Positions 51,554 through 60,254 of a stretch of 64,000 nucleotides of DNA are shown one piece after another (position 1 is the first letter of the stretch; each line of letters starts with the position of its first letter). The translations under genes and the position numbers were made by a program. The notes under the pieces are model-generated. The model was not told the origin of the DNA. It was given only the letters and a program-made list of their open reading frames with translations, and searched no databases. This DNA comes from Litoreibacter ascidiaceicola. GTDB lineage: Bacteria > Pseudomonadota > Alphaproteobacteria > Rhodobacterales > Rhodobacteraceae. The DNA lies in NCBI RefSeq assembly GCF_900129235.1, contig NZ_FQUV01000009.1:1-64000 (forward strand). The letters run 5' to 3'.

Positions 51554-53129
51554 TGTTGCAACCAAGTTGAAATGTCCGTCTTTGTGCAAAGTAGAAATGT
51601 CCCACTCGGTGGTGCCAGAGCAGGGCTGGGCAGGGCGGAGACCTCATATATCGCAGCCCTGAACAGCCATGCGGGTGGGTCACTCTGCGGCGAGTGATGA
51701 AGGTGTCTCGGCCTTTTCTTTTGCCCTTCGTGCAAGCTTTGAGTTCCAACCATCGTTGCGTTTGCCTGTAGGTTGATAACGTGTCGCTTGTTTGCCGGCG
51801 CGGCGTTTTTTGGGAGCGGCGAGATCTTGCTCGGCTTTGATGTGCTCCAAGACCGCGCTGAGATGTTTGTTCTCGGTGATCGCGGCGTGGGTGACGCGTT
51901 GATCCTTGTCGAAGACGGAGTAGGGGATTGAGACACCCTTCCAGCGGACCTCAAATTGCCCATCCGGGAAGGCGTAGGTATCGACATATTTGCCCGGCAG
52001 CCCGCGCGTGATCTCATTCTCAGCAAGGATGATCCGCTGACGTTCATAGGAGAATGCCAGCTGCGGGCCAACGACACGTTCATCTCGGAAACAGAAGACA
52101 TCCCGCAAACGATCAGGCTCAAGGTTCATTGGTCTGTGCAGGTTGTCTGCGCGTCGTGGGGCCTTTGCAAACTTGACGTTAAAGCGTTCTGTGAAGTCCG
52201 GCAGGAACGCATTGGCTGTCTCCATGTCAGAGATGCATGCCAGCCTGAGTTCCTTGACCAAACGATCCTGTAACGTCCGATTGGCCCGCTCAACACGGCC
52301 TTTGGCCTGAGAGCTGTTTGCACAAAGAATCTCGATGTTTAGTGCAAACAGCGCACGTCCGAACTGGGTCATGCCATGCCCGGACTTCGCGGATTGATTG
52401 GCGACGCGGAACACCGTGTGCTTGTCTGAATAGAACGCAACCGGTCGGCCATGTGCCGCTAGATACAGATCCAGTGCCTCAAAATAGCTGAACGTGCTCT
52501 CAGACGTCACAAACCGCAATTGCATCAACGTACTGGTCGCATCGTCGATAAAGACGAGCAGGGTGCAAGCGGGGCCTCGATCCTCAAACCAACGATGATC
52601 AGACCCATCAATCTGGATGAGTTCGCCAAGACATTCACGGCGCAGCCGCGGTTGATGAAACCTACGCCGTTGCTTGCGGCTTAACCAGATCCCAGCATCC
52701 TGCATCCATTTACGCAATGTCTCACGCGACACCTTCAGGCCATGATCTTCCGCCAACTTCTCAGCCGCAAAGGTAGGCCCAAAGTCGATGTAGCTCTCGC
52801 GGACCAGCGTCACGGCGAACGCACGCACGGCTGGATCGATCCGGTTGTTCGACCGGCGACCGCGCGCCTTATGCCGGATCGCAGCGGGTCCATCGGCCTG
52901 GAAGGCTTTCAACAGACGATGCACTTGTCGTCGGCTCAGTCCCAACACGTTGGCCGCAGTCACAGCCGTCATCCGGCCTTGTGTCACTTGGCTCAATACT
53001 TCAATGCGGTTCAGCTCGCGTTCGCTCATGATAATCAATCCCACGGCCACACTCCAATCCTGCTTGTTTGACAGGGAAGTGTGACACTTCTACTTTGCAG
53101 ATGTGAGACATTCTAACTTTGCGGCGACA
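51554..53129 (-). mobile_element. ISNCY-type insertion sequence with GATA target duplication
   Basis: Ends align as imperfect inverted repeats of about 50 bp. Left starts TGTTGCAACC and contains GCAAAGTAGAAATGTCCCACT; right, read inward, starts TGTCGCCGCAAAG and contains GCAAAGTAGAAGTGTCACACT. GATA is present on both sides (51550-51553 and 53130-53133), a clear 4-bp target duplication. One transposase frame fills the element. Confidence 0.85.
51680..53029 (-). CDS. ISNCY-family transposase
   Basis: 449 aa from the ATG at 53029. N-terminal HTH (TAVTAANVLGLSRRQVHRLLKAF) and a second DNA-binding part, then a DDE core: LIQIDGSDHRWF (first Asp), AFYSDKHTVFR (second Asp) and AKGRVERANRTLQ (Glu). 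The C-terminus is basic. It fits the ISNCY group of transposases. The frame is intact and lies entirely between the terminal repeats, so the element is probably active or recently so. Confidence 0.88.
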   Translation of the reverse strand: MSERELNRIEVLSQVTQGRMTAVTAANVLGLSRRQVHRLLKAFQADGPAAIRHKARGRRSNNRIDPAVRAFAVTLVRESYIDFGPTFAAEKLAEDHGLKVSRETLRKWMQDAGIWLSRKQRRRFHQPRLRRECLGELIQIDGSDHRWFEDRGPACTLLVFIDDATSTLMQLRFVTSESTFSYFEALDLYLAAHGRPVAFYSDKHTVFRVANQSAKSGHGMTQFGRALFALNIEILCANSSQAKGRVERANRTLQDRLVKELRLACISDMETANAFLPDFTERFNVKFAKAPRRADNLHRPMNLEPDRLRDVFCFRDERVVGPQLAFSYERQRIILAENEITRGLPGKYVDTYAFPDGQFEVRWKGVSIPYSVFDKDQRVTHAAITENKHLSAVLEHIKAEQDLAAPKKRRAGKQATRYQPTGKRNDGWNSKLARRAKEKAETPSSLAAE

Positions 53130-53492
53130 GATAAAATACGCATAATCCATCTTATGTTATATGTATACTGAAAATTGACTTTTTATTCAATGTGCTGAGG
53201 CAGGTAGCTATCGATTTTCAGAAAGAATATCAGACATTCCCTTTGAAGGCGCGTAGTCAGTCCATTGTCATGGAACGATGGCCTTTTTTACCCTGTTGGT
53301 ACTTTCAAGCGTGCTTGCTGACCTTCTAATTGCCACAGCCGTAGGGTTTAAAATGGTCAAAGAACATGCCGAGCAAAGTTGGCATGATTGCCAGATTCAG
53401 AATATTCCAAAAAAAATTCAGAAATTAACGGAACCCTCCAGCGCGGGAACCTTGTTTAGGTCTAGAAATGTTACACTTTGGAGGTTCTTTTC
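53130..53492. other. Intergenic region between the ISNCY element and the copper island
   Basis: About 360 bp. It includes the right GATA copy and the promoter region of the DUF305 gene. A short frame at 53278-53520 lacks a ribosome-binding site and its end overlaps the DUF305 start in another frame; I do not call it. Confidence 0.4.
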
Positions 53493-53969
53493 ATGTCTTA
53501 CTGGCACTTTTTCGCGATGATCTTAACATCGACAATCGTAATGTTTGGTTTGATGTATCTTAACACCTATGCGCTCGGACATTTGTTTTTCAGCGAAACG
53601 CGCAGCTATATGGCAATTTACATGGGTGCGGCCATGGCTGTGATCATGCTGGCCTTCATGCTGGGGATGTACTCAAACCGCACGGCCAACATCGCCATCT
53701 TTACTGGCAGCGCGGTAGTCTTTGCTTTGTCGTTGTTTCTTGTGCGCAGTCAAGCAACCGTTGACGGCATATCATGGATGCGGGCGATGATCCCCCACCA
53801 CTCGATTGCTATCCTTACCAGTGAACGCGCCAATATTTCGGACCCTCGCGTGCGCAAACTTGCGGACGGCATCATTGAGGCGCAACGCCTTGAGATTGCC
53901 GAGATGAAAGCTCTGATCGCCGATCTTGAAGGCGGTCCAGCCGCGACGCCTGAACTCGACGGTAAGTGA
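53493..53969 (+). CDS. DUF305-type membrane-anchored protein
   Basis: 158 aa from the ATG at 53493, with a GGAGG ribosome-binding site nine bases upstream. Three hydrophobic segments in the first 90 residues (HFFAMILTSTIVMFGLMYL, MAIYMGAAMAVIMLAFMLGMY, IAIFTGSAVVFALSLFLV) precede the DUF305 signature WMRAMIPHHSIAILTSERANI. The His pair and following Glu-rich helix (EAQRLEIAEMKALI) are typical of this ferritin-like helical fold, often found with copper genes. It is the first gene of the copper operon, 11 bp before the next. Metal binding is plausible but unproven. Confidence 0.8.
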   Translation: MSYWHFFAMILTSTIVMFGLMYLNTYALGHLFFSETRSYMAIYMGAAMAVIMLAFMLGMYSNRTANIAIFTGSAVVFALSLFLVRSQATVDGISWMRAMIPHHSIAILTSERANISDPRVRKLADGIIEAQRLEIAEMKALIADLEGGPAATPELDGK

Positions 53970-53980
53970 AGGAGTACATC

Positions 53981-54739
53981 ATGTCCTTGGAAAGCGCCAC
54001 GAAAACCGCCGATCTCTACCGCATGGTCATGCCGGATCACGTCTGCCCCTAAGGTCTGAAATCGAAGGATCTTTTGGAGCGGCAGGGATATCAGGTCGAA
54101 GACAATCATCTAACCACGCGCGAGCAGACAGACATCTTCATGGACAAGCATGACGTAAAAACCACGCCGCAGACTTTCGTCGCGAGCAAGCGTGTCGGAG
54201 GGTATGATGACCTGAGGATATATTTTGGTTTGGACAAGCCCGAGGACGCGCAATCGAGTACGTCCTATCAGCCGATTATAGCGATTTTTGCCGTTGCGTT
54301 TCTAATGGCGCTTGCTCTGTCGTGGCACAGCTTTGAGGCAATATTCACGGTTCGGGCCTTCGAATGGTTCATCTCAATCTCAATGTGCTTTCTGGCCGTG
54401 CAGAAACTTCAGGATGTCGAGAGTTTTTCAACAATGTTTCTGAACTATGACCTTCTGGCGCGTCGCTGGGTACCTTATGGCAAGGTTTATCCGTTCGGCG
54501 AGGCTTTCGCGGGTATCCTGATGACTGCAGGTGCATTGACCTGGCTTTATGCACCCGTCGCAATAGTTATTGGTGGTGTTGGTGCCGCGTCGGTGATCAA
54601 GGCTGTCTATATCGACAAGCGGGAATTGAAATGCGCCTGTATGGGCGGTGACAGCAATGTGCCACTGGGGTCCATTTCTTTGACCGAGAACCTAATGATG
54701 TTGGGCATGGGTGTCTGGATGCTTGCCAAAATGATTTGA
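53981..54739 (+). pseudogene. Glutaredoxin/MauE-like redox membrane protein with a stop codon in the active site
   Basis: The frame starts at ATG 53981 with a GGAG ribosome-binding site and runs MSLESATKTADLYRMVMPDH, then VCP, TAA (54050-54052), then GLKSKDLLERQGYQ and on to 54739 without further stops. The stop falls at the third position of a CPxG motif, where relatives have Tyr, Trp or similar. Downstream of the stop the protein continues with TTPQTFV of the glutaredoxin fold and three or four hydrophobic segments with a CACMGG motif near the end, as in MauE/DoxX-type proteins. A single base change would restore it. It sits between the DUF305 and small secreted protein genes in the copper operon. 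Confidence 0.8.
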
Positions 54740-54856
54740 TCATTTGCCAGCTTTTTAGGCTGCTTCAGCAGCGCAATGCTGTCTTCACGAAAACGTTGGA
54801 AACCTTCCACCGCTGGATGGATTGACGAACAGTTTGAATTCGTTCAGATGTGCGAA

Positions 54857-55264
54857 ATGAAAAAGAAAACCACCACATTCAAAGCACTTAGGGCAGTAGC
54901 ATGTTTTGCTTTTGCTTTGGCGCTGGTGTTTTTTCCACCGGCGGTGACGCACGCTGGTTCTGGTGCGCACGGCGCAAACCAAGTCGTATCACAAAGCACC
55001 GATGGCACGGTTACTGATCATTCAGAGGGTGTTGATACGGTAAATTCCACGGCGCACCTCAATTGTAATAGTGTTTCCACAACGGGCGACGATGAGCCGT
55101 CATCCGGCCAATGCTGCAATGGCATCTGCCTACTGATTGTTCTTGATGAAGTAGAGACGCTTGACATTGAGCAAGTAGGAAGAACCCAACACCTGAGACT
55201 TCATGAACAAACCAAATCGGTCGAGATGTCTGGGTTTTTGCGCCCTCCCCAAAGCCTAATCTGA
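54857..55264 (+). CDS. Small secreted Cys-containing protein of the copper operon
   Basis: About 135 aa from the ATG at 54857 (MKKKTTTFKALRAVACFAF); an ATG three codons earlier is possible. A signal peptide (AVACFAFALALVFFPPAVTHA) leads to a low-complexity mature protein with GQCCNGICLL, a Cys pair plus Cys that could bind metal. Similar small proteins accompany copper genes in Rhodobacterales. The hairpin at 55268-55286 follows directly. Function unknown; metal binding is inference. Confidence 0.6.
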   Translation: MKKKTTTFKALRAVACFAFALALVFFPPAVTHAGSGAHGANQVVSQSTDGTVTDHSEGVDTVNSTAHLNCNSVSTTGDDEPSSGQCCNGICLLIVLDEVETLDIEQVGRTQHLRLHEQTKSVEMSGFLRPPQSLI

Positions 55265-55267
55265 CCC

Positions 55268-55286
55268 AAGGCCCGTAGTGGGCCTT
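55268..55286 (+). terminator. Hairpin after the small secreted gene
   Basis: AAGGCCC / GGGCCTT, 7-bp stem with loop GTAGT, four bases after the stop codon. It may attenuate between the front genes and the efflux genes of the copper cluster. Confidence 0.5.
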
Positions 55287-55339
55287 CGCTTTGCGTACAG
55301 CCGTGCGCAAGCCCGAAGTCTATCAGTCAGGTTACATCT

Positions 55340-55561
55340 ATGAAAATTCGTCTTCTTTCGGGGGCTACTGTCCTCGTGCTTGGCGCGTGCGCTAACGAGC
55401 CGACGCCCTTGCCGATCATTGCGACGCAACAGGCAGTCACAAGCACTGCAGTCTCCTCTCCCGTCAACTATCAGGATCCTTTAGCAGGTTTTACGTATCG
55501 CGGCCCCGTTGGCCCGCGCGATTGGCGGGCCGTCAATCAAGAACAGTCGGAGGGCAACTAA
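55340..55561 (+). CDS. Small lipoprotein, 73 aa
   Basis: ATG start, signal peptide with a lipobox (LLSGATVLVLGAC), so Cys16 is probably lipid-modified and the protein membrane-anchored. The mature part is short and Pro/Gln-rich (YQDPLAGFTYRGPVGPRDWRAVNQEQ). Its stop overlaps the start of the TolC-like gene (TAATG), so the two are coupled. It may assist the outer membrane channel. Function unknown. Confidence 0.6.
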   Translation: MKIRLLSGATVLVLGACANEPTPLPIIATQQAVTSTAVSSPVNYQDPLAGFTYRGPVGPRDWRAVNQEQSEGN

Positions 55562-57024
55562 TGCGCGTTTCGAAACTACCGCTGGTAATTGGCTTTCCAC
55601 TCGTCCTTGGTGCTTGCGCAACGGCAATCCCTAGAACCTATACCGAACCAAAAGCTGGCTTTGCAAACGTGTCGGGCCAGACCTCTGCTGCGATCGGCAA
55701 GCGCACCGCATTCGCGCAGACCCAAGCCGAAACTGTCGCATTGAAGCGCGAAGTCCATGGCATGGTACATCGCAAGACGATTTCTGCGGAAACGGCAGTT
55801 CAGGTCGCCCTTCTAAACAACAAGGGCTTGCAGGCTTCTTACGCCAATGTCGGCCTGTCGGCTGCCGAGGCGTGGCAGCAAGCAACACCTGAAAACCCTA
55901 TCGTGTCTATTGGTATCTTAGGTATTGGGGCGCCGGAACTTGGTGCGTACCGGGCCATCGAAGGGTTAATCCGCGCGAACATCTTGGATGCAACGACCCG
56001 CAAACAACGGATGGCCATTGCTGATGCGAGTTTAAGACAGGCTCAACTAAGCGCGGTTGATGATACCTTGGCACTTGCCAATCAGACGCGTCAGGCATGG
56101 ATCAACGCTGTCTCATCGTTCGAGGCTGTTAGCTATCTCAAACGGGCAAAGGCCACATCAGATGCTGGGTCTGAACTCGCACGGAAGCTGGGCGAAACCG
56201 GTGCGCTCAACAAGGCCGGTCAAGCACGCGAGCAGGCGTTCAATGCTGAGTTGGCAGGCCAGTTGGCGCAGGCCCGTTTGAACGCGACAAAAGCAAAGGA
56301 AGACCTAACCCGACTAATGGGGCTTTGGGGAACCGAAGTTGATTACTATGTGCCAGACGCGTTGCCAGCTTTACCACGGTCCGTTGGTAGAGTGACTGAT
56401 ATTGAAGCCAAAGCACTGAGCAACCGCGTCGACCTGCGCGTTGCGAAATTAGGTTTGGAAGCACAGGCAAAAGCCTTTGGTTTGACTGACCAGACTCGCA
56501 TTGTCAGTGATCTTGAGATCGTCGGTGGTGCAGAACTTGAACGGGAAGTCGGTGAAAACGGCGACATTGAAAAGAATGTGACGCCACAGGTTGAGCTGGA
56601 ATTTGCAATCCCGATCTATGACACCGGCAAGGCGCGGATGCGCAAGGCGGAATTGTCCTATCTGCAAGCTGCCAACGTGCTGGCGGAAAAAGCTGTGAAC
56701 GTGCGGTCCGAGGCGCGTGGGGCTGAATCCTCCTACCACGCATCCTACAAGATCGCGCGGCACTACCGCGATGTGCTGGTGCCGTTGCGCCAGACCGTCG
56801 AGGAAGAGGGTTTGCTGTCTTACAACGGCATGATCACCAACACCTTCGAGTTGCTCACTGACGTGCGCGAAAAACTTGGCGCATCCCTGGAAGCGGCGAA
56901 CGCAAAACGTGAATTCTACATGGCTCAAGCCGATCTGACTGCTGCCATCTACGGCGGTGGTGCAGGCGGTGGCGGCGGTGGAGAGGGCGCAACACTTGCC
57001 GCCGGTGGCGGCGCAGGACACTGA
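55561..57024 (+). CDS. TolC/CusC-family outer membrane channel protein
   Basis: 487 aa from the ATG at 55561, coupled to the lipoprotein gene. Signal peptide with a lipobox (PLVIGFPLVLGAC). The body is helical, with paired TolC-type repeats: ETAVQVALLNNKGLQASYANVGLSAAEA and SLRQAQLSAVDDTLALANQTRQAW, then LEFAIPIYDTGKARMRKAELSYLQAANVLAEKAVNVRSEARGAESSYHASYKIA. The C-terminus is an unusual Gly-rich tail. Trimeric channels of this kind export metal or drugs through the outer membrane. In this cluster a copper/silver role is likely; no RND pump gene is in the window, so the partner is unknown or this channel serves another exporter. Confidence 0.85.
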   Translation: MRVSKLPLVIGFPLVLGACATAIPRTYTEPKAGFANVSGQTSAAIGKRTAFAQTQAETVALKREVHGMVHRKTISAETAVQVALLNNKGLQASYANVGLSAAEAWQQATPENPIVSIGILGIGAPELGAYRAIEGLIRANILDATTRKQRMAIADASLRQAQLSAVDDTLALANQTRQAWINAVSSFEAVSYLKRAKATSDAGSELARKLGETGALNKAGQAREQAFNAELAGQLAQARLNATKAKEDLTRLMGLWGTEVDYYVPDALPALPRSVGRVTDIEAKALSNRVDLRVAKLGLEAQAKAFGLTDQTRIVSDLEIVGGAELEREVGENGDIEKNVTPQVELEFAIPIYDTGKARMRKAELSYLQAANVLAEKAVNVRSEARGAESSYHASYKIARHYRDVLVPLRQTVEEEGLLSYNGMITNTFELLTDVREKLGASLEAANAKREFYMAQADLTAAIYGGGAGGGGGGEGATLAAGGGAGH

Positions 57025-57037
57025 AAGGACTGATGAT

Positions 57038-58396
57038 ATGATAAATAGACGTCAATTACTCGGGGCCGGCGCCGCAGGTGCTGCGCTCGTCTCTTCCCAA
57101 GCGTGGGGCAAGACCACGAACATGGGTCTGCCAGAGGCCGCTCAGATGGACAGTGCGGCAACGGCAGTCACGCCGCGCCCATCATCTGGGCCGGATTACA
57201 ATCCTGTCGTGACGCTGAACGGCTGGACCTTGCCGCACCGGATGAACAACGGGGTGAAGGAATTTCATCTTGTTGCCGAACCGGTGGAGCGTGAAATGGC
57301 CGATGGCATGATCGCGCATCTGTGGGGCTACAACGGCCAATCCACAGGCCCCACCATCGAAGCGGTCGAAGGTGACCGCATCCGCATCTACGTTACAAAC
57401 AGGCTGCCGGAGGAAACTTCGGTCCACTGGCACGGTCTGATCCTGCCGTCGGGTATGGATGGCGTCGTTGGCCTGAGCCATCCCGGCATCAAACCCGGCA
57501 AGACCTTCATCTACGAGTTCGACCTGATCAAGTCCGGGACGTTCATGTATCACCCGCACTCGGACGAGATGACCCAGATGGCGATGGGGATGATGGGCAT
57601 GTTTGTGGTCCACCCCAAGGACCCGACCTTCATGCCGGTCGACCGCGACTTCCTGATCATGCTGAACGCGTTCGACATTGATCCCGGCACTTATGTGCCG
57701 CGCATCATGACGATGGCGGATTTTAACCTCTGGACATGGAACAGCCGGATCTTCCCTGACATCGACCCTCTGGTCGTTAACAAGGGGGATAAGGTCCGCG
57801 TCCGCGTTGGCAATCTGACGATGACGAACCACCCGATCCACATGCACGGTTACGACTTCAAGGTCACTTGTACGGATGGCGGGTGGGTGCCGGAGTCTGC
57901 GCAATGGCCCGAAGTCAGTATCGACATTCCCGTGGGTGCGATGCGGGCCTATGAATTTGTCGCCGACAATCTTGGCGACTGGGCGATCCATTGCCACAAG
58001 TCACACCATACCATGAATGCCATGGGCCATGACGTGCCGACATTCATCGGCGTGAACAAAGATCAGCTGACCCAAAAAATCCGTAAGTTTCAGCCTGAAT
58101 ACATGCCCATGGGCACCGCCGGTATGGGGGACATGGCCAAAATGGAAATGCCGCTGCCGGACAACACCATCCCGATGATGACGGGTTGGGGGCCGCACGG
58201 ACCCATTGAGATGGGCGGCATGTTTTCAGTCGTAAAGGTGCGGGACGGCATCGACGCGGACGATTATTCCGATCCCGGCTGGTATGAGAACCCGCCGGGC
58301 GAGCAGGCCTATGAATGGACGGGCGAATTGCCCGAATTTGCGTCTAACAACAGCGCCAAAACCATTCTCACATCAAAACCAACCTCGAAGGGCTGA
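57038..58396 (+). CDS. Multicopper oxidase (CopA/CueO-type), Tat-exported
   Basis: 452 aa from the ATG at 57038, AAAGGA ribosome-binding site. A twin-arginine signal (NRRQLLGAGAAGAALVSSQA) sends it folded to the periplasm. Copper ligand motifs are complete: SVHWHGLILPSG, FMYHPHSDEM, NHPIHMHGYDF and IHCHKSHHTM (type 1 site and trinuclear centre). It is rich in Met in its second half (MGTAGMGDMAKMEMPLPDNTIPMM), as in copper-tolerance oxidases, which oxidise Cu(I) to less toxic Cu(II). It follows the TolC-like gene by 13 bp and precedes the cupredoxin-CusF gene. Confidence 0.9.
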   Translation: MINRRQLLGAGAAGAALVSSQAWGKTTNMGLPEAAQMDSAATAVTPRPSSGPDYNPVVTLNGWTLPHRMNNGVKEFHLVAEPVEREMADGMIAHLWGYNGQSTGPTIEAVEGDRIRIYVTNRLPEETSVHWHGLILPSGMDGVVGLSHPGIKPGKTFIYEFDLIKSGTFMYHPHSDEMTQMAMGMMGMFVVHPKDPTFMPVDRDFLIMLNAFDIDPGTYVPRIMTMADFNLWTWNSRIFPDIDPLVVNKGDKVRVRVGNLTMTNHPIHMHGYDFKVTCTDGGWVPESAQWPEVSIDIPVGAMRAYEFVADNLGDWAIHCHKSHHTMNAMGHDVPTFIGVNKDQLTQKIRKFQPEYMPMGTAGMGDMAKMEMPLPDNTIPMMTGWGPHGPIEMGGMFSVVKVRDGIDADDYSDPGWYENPPGEQAYEWTGELPEFASNNSAKTILTSKPTSKG

Positions 58397-58442
58397 CATG
58401 CTCTTCGTCATATCCAACCAAACCAATCTACAGGACAATCAA

Positions 58443-59168
58443 ATGAAAAATCTTCTTCTGACGACAACCTTTGCAATGGCACTGTCCCTACCGGCATACG
58501 CTTCGGGCACACATAGCGATGGACATGGTGAAAATGAGTCCACCGAGCAAGCAGCAATGATGATCGGTATGCCGGGCGAGGCCGCCAAAGTGGATCGGAC
58601 GATTGATGTCATATTGCTCGAAAACGACGAAGGCCAAATGCTGATCGAGAGTGAAGACCTGAACATTGCGGCAGGCGAAACCATCCGCTTCAACATCACC
58701 AACAAGGGTGAGTTGGAGCATGAGTTTGTCCTCGACACAATCGAGCGCAATGCCGAGCACAAGATTGAAATGGCCAAGATGGACATGGAGCACGACGATC
58801 CGAACAGTATTCGCCTGGATGCAGGAGCTTCGGGCGAGATCGTTTGGACGTTCGCCAACGCGGGTGCGTTCGAGGCGGCCTGCTTGATCGCCGGCCATTA
58901 CGAGTCCGGTATGTACCGTGAGATTGCCGTTAGCGAGCAGATGGCGAAGGCCGATGCTGAATACTCGACCGGCACGATCAAGAAGATCGACGTCAAAACT
59001 GGCAAAGTGACAATCATTCACGGACCTTTGGTGACCCTTGATATGCCCGCAATGACGATGGTGTTCCGGGCCGACGAGACGATGATCGCAAATATGTCGG
59101 AAGGTCAGGACATCGAGTTTGTCGCCGACCGCGTCAAAGGCAAACTGACCGTTACGCAGATGAAATAG
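58443..59168 (+). CDS. Cupredoxin-CusF fusion copper-binding protein
   Basis: 241 aa from the ATG at 58443 (MKNLLLTTTFAMALSLPAYA signal peptide). The first domain is cupredoxin-like with a type-1 copper set: His93 (LEHEF), Cys147, His152 and Met157 (CLIAGHYESGM). The second domain (about 175-240; TGTIKKIDVKTGKVTIIHGPL, LDMPAMTMVF) is CusF-like with His193, Met204 and Met206. The Trp that covers Cu(I) in CusF is Met201 here. CusF carries periplasmic Cu(I)/Ag(I) to an exporter. The fusion may pass copper between oxidase and export. A terminator-like hairpin follows. Confidence 0.85.
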   Translation: MKNLLLTTTFAMALSLPAYASGTHSDGHGENESTEQAAMMIGMPGEAAKVDRTIDVILLENDEGQMLIESEDLNIAAGETIRFNITNKGELEHEFVLDTIERNAEHKIEMAKMDMEHDDPNSIRLDAGASGEIVWTFANAGAFEAACLIAGHYESGMYREIAVSEQMAKADAEYSTGTIKKIDVKTGKVTIIHGPLVTLDMPAMTMVFRADETMIANMSEGQDIEFVADRVKGKLTVTQMK

Positions 59169-59171
59169 GAA

Positions 59172-59201
59172 TTTCGCCGCTGTCAAAATCCAACGGCGAA
59201 A
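59172..59201 (+). terminator. Hairpin after the cupredoxin-CusF gene
   Basis: TTTCGCCG (59172-59179) pairs with CGGCGAAA (59194-59201), 8-bp stem with a 14-base loop, four bases after the stop. Termination is likely but the T run is short. Confidence 0.5.
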
Positions 59202-59303
59202 AAGCGTGCACCGCCAGGCTTCCAAACCTCTGAAGAAAGGGGCCGGGCGGCGCACATATCGCAACGAAGGCTTAGCCTTCATCACAATCAAGCAGGAATA
59301 AAC

Positions 59304-59609
59304 ATGAAACTTTTCGCAATCACAACAACTACGTTGATCGTTACTCTTGGCGCCGCAAATGCAAGTTCCGACTTTAGCAGTGTTCAGGAACGATTTGCTT
59401 CCGATTCCGACTCCGCAGCTGAGCGGATTCTGAGGGGAACCAGCGAAGGCAATACACAAGCAGCATTGGAATTACTTGCTCAATCCAACAACTCGCCAGC
59501 CGAAATGGTTGTCCCTGACCGCAATGTCTTCAACCCTCATAACGAGACAGTGACGCGCGAGCGGTTGTCTCGGTACTTGAACTCCGCCGCAGAGATCGCA
59601 GCACAATAA
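59304..59609 (+). CDS. Small secreted protein of the copper cluster, 101 aa
   Basis: ATG start preceded by AGGA (59296-59299). Signal peptide MKLFAITTTTLIVTLGAANA, then a helical acidic protein (SDFSSVQERFASDSDSAAERILRGTSEGNTQAALELLAQ) ending in LSRYLNSAAEIAAQ. No Cys or His cluster is visible. It is the next-to-last gene before cueR. Function unknown; position suggests a link to copper. Confidence 0.6.
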   Translation: MKLFAITTTTLIVTLGAANASSDFSSVQERFASDSDSAAERILRGTSEGNTQAALELLAQSNNSPAEMVVPDRNVFNPHNETVTRERLSRYLNSAAEIAAQ

Positions 59610-59834
59610 TCGAGCTTCGATACTTTAAAGGTATGCCAGTCGGGCGAATGTCAGAAACCGCCCGCTGGCACATGCTTTGACGCGGTTATGGCGATCGAGA
59701 CGGCTGACGTTGTGTCGGTCGCCAGCATGATCTTTCTCAGCAAAACTCTGAGGCTGCGCTACGTTCTCTTAGTCCGCCTAAAAGCCTTCAAACGCAGCGC
59801 AAGCCACCTTGCAATAAACCAATGGAGAGACACC

Positions 59835-60221
59835 ATGAATATTGGAGAAGTCTCAGCGCGCTCTGGTCTGCCGACCAAGACAATTCGCTACTACGATGAG
59901 ATTGGGCTAGTTAGTCCCCAACGCGATACGAACGGATATCGCTCGTTCCGTGAAAGCGAGATACAAAAGCTCGCGTTCTTATCGAGATCCAGAGCTCTTG
60001 GGTTTACTATTGATGACTGTCGTAATCTGTTGGTCCTATGGGAAAACAATAACCGCGCGAGTGCTGACGTCAAACGTATTGCCCTCAGTCATCTTGATGC
60101 AATCGATCAAAAGGTGGGTGAACTCGTCTCCATGAGGCGAAGTCTTTCGGACCTGATCGACATGTGTGTTGGTGACCAAAGACCGGATTGTCCGATCCTG
60201 AAGGACCTTGCATCGTCCTGA
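59835..60221 (+). CDS. cueR: CueR-type MerR-family copper regulator
   Basis: 128 aa from the ATG at 59835, GGAGAGA ribosome-binding site. MerR N-terminus MNIGEVSARSGLPTKTIRYYDEIGLV, a dimerisation helix, and the C-terminal metal loop with Cys111 and Cys119 (CVGDQRPDC) matching the Cys112/Cys120 pair of E. coli CueR. It senses Cu(I) and activates promoters with a long spacer. It ends the rightward copper cluster and is one of two CueR copies here. Confidence 0.88.
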   Translation: MNIGEVSARSGLPTKTIRYYDEIGLVSPQRDTNGYRSFRESEIQKLAFLSRSRALGFTIDDCRNLLVLWENNNRASADVKRIALSHLDAIDQKVGELVSMRRSLSDLIDMCVGDQRPDCPILKDLASS

Positions 60222-60254
60222 TTGAGAGCAATGTTTGGCAAGTGAACTCGTCGG

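Noticed and set aside
53430-53475. Possible CueR/MerR operator before the DUF305 gene
   Set aside because: ACCCTCC and GGGAACCT do not form the expected inverted halves; only about six of ten positions pair, so I see no convincing MerR-type site.
53278-53520. 80-aa open frame before the DUF305 gene
   Set aside because: It has no ribosome-binding site, overlaps the DUF305 start in a different frame, and its C-terminal part reads as a frame-shifted copy of that start region.
54050-54052. Recoding of the stop codon, for example as selenocysteine
   Set aside because: Selenocysteine uses TGA; this is TAA. A mutation or sequencing error is simpler.
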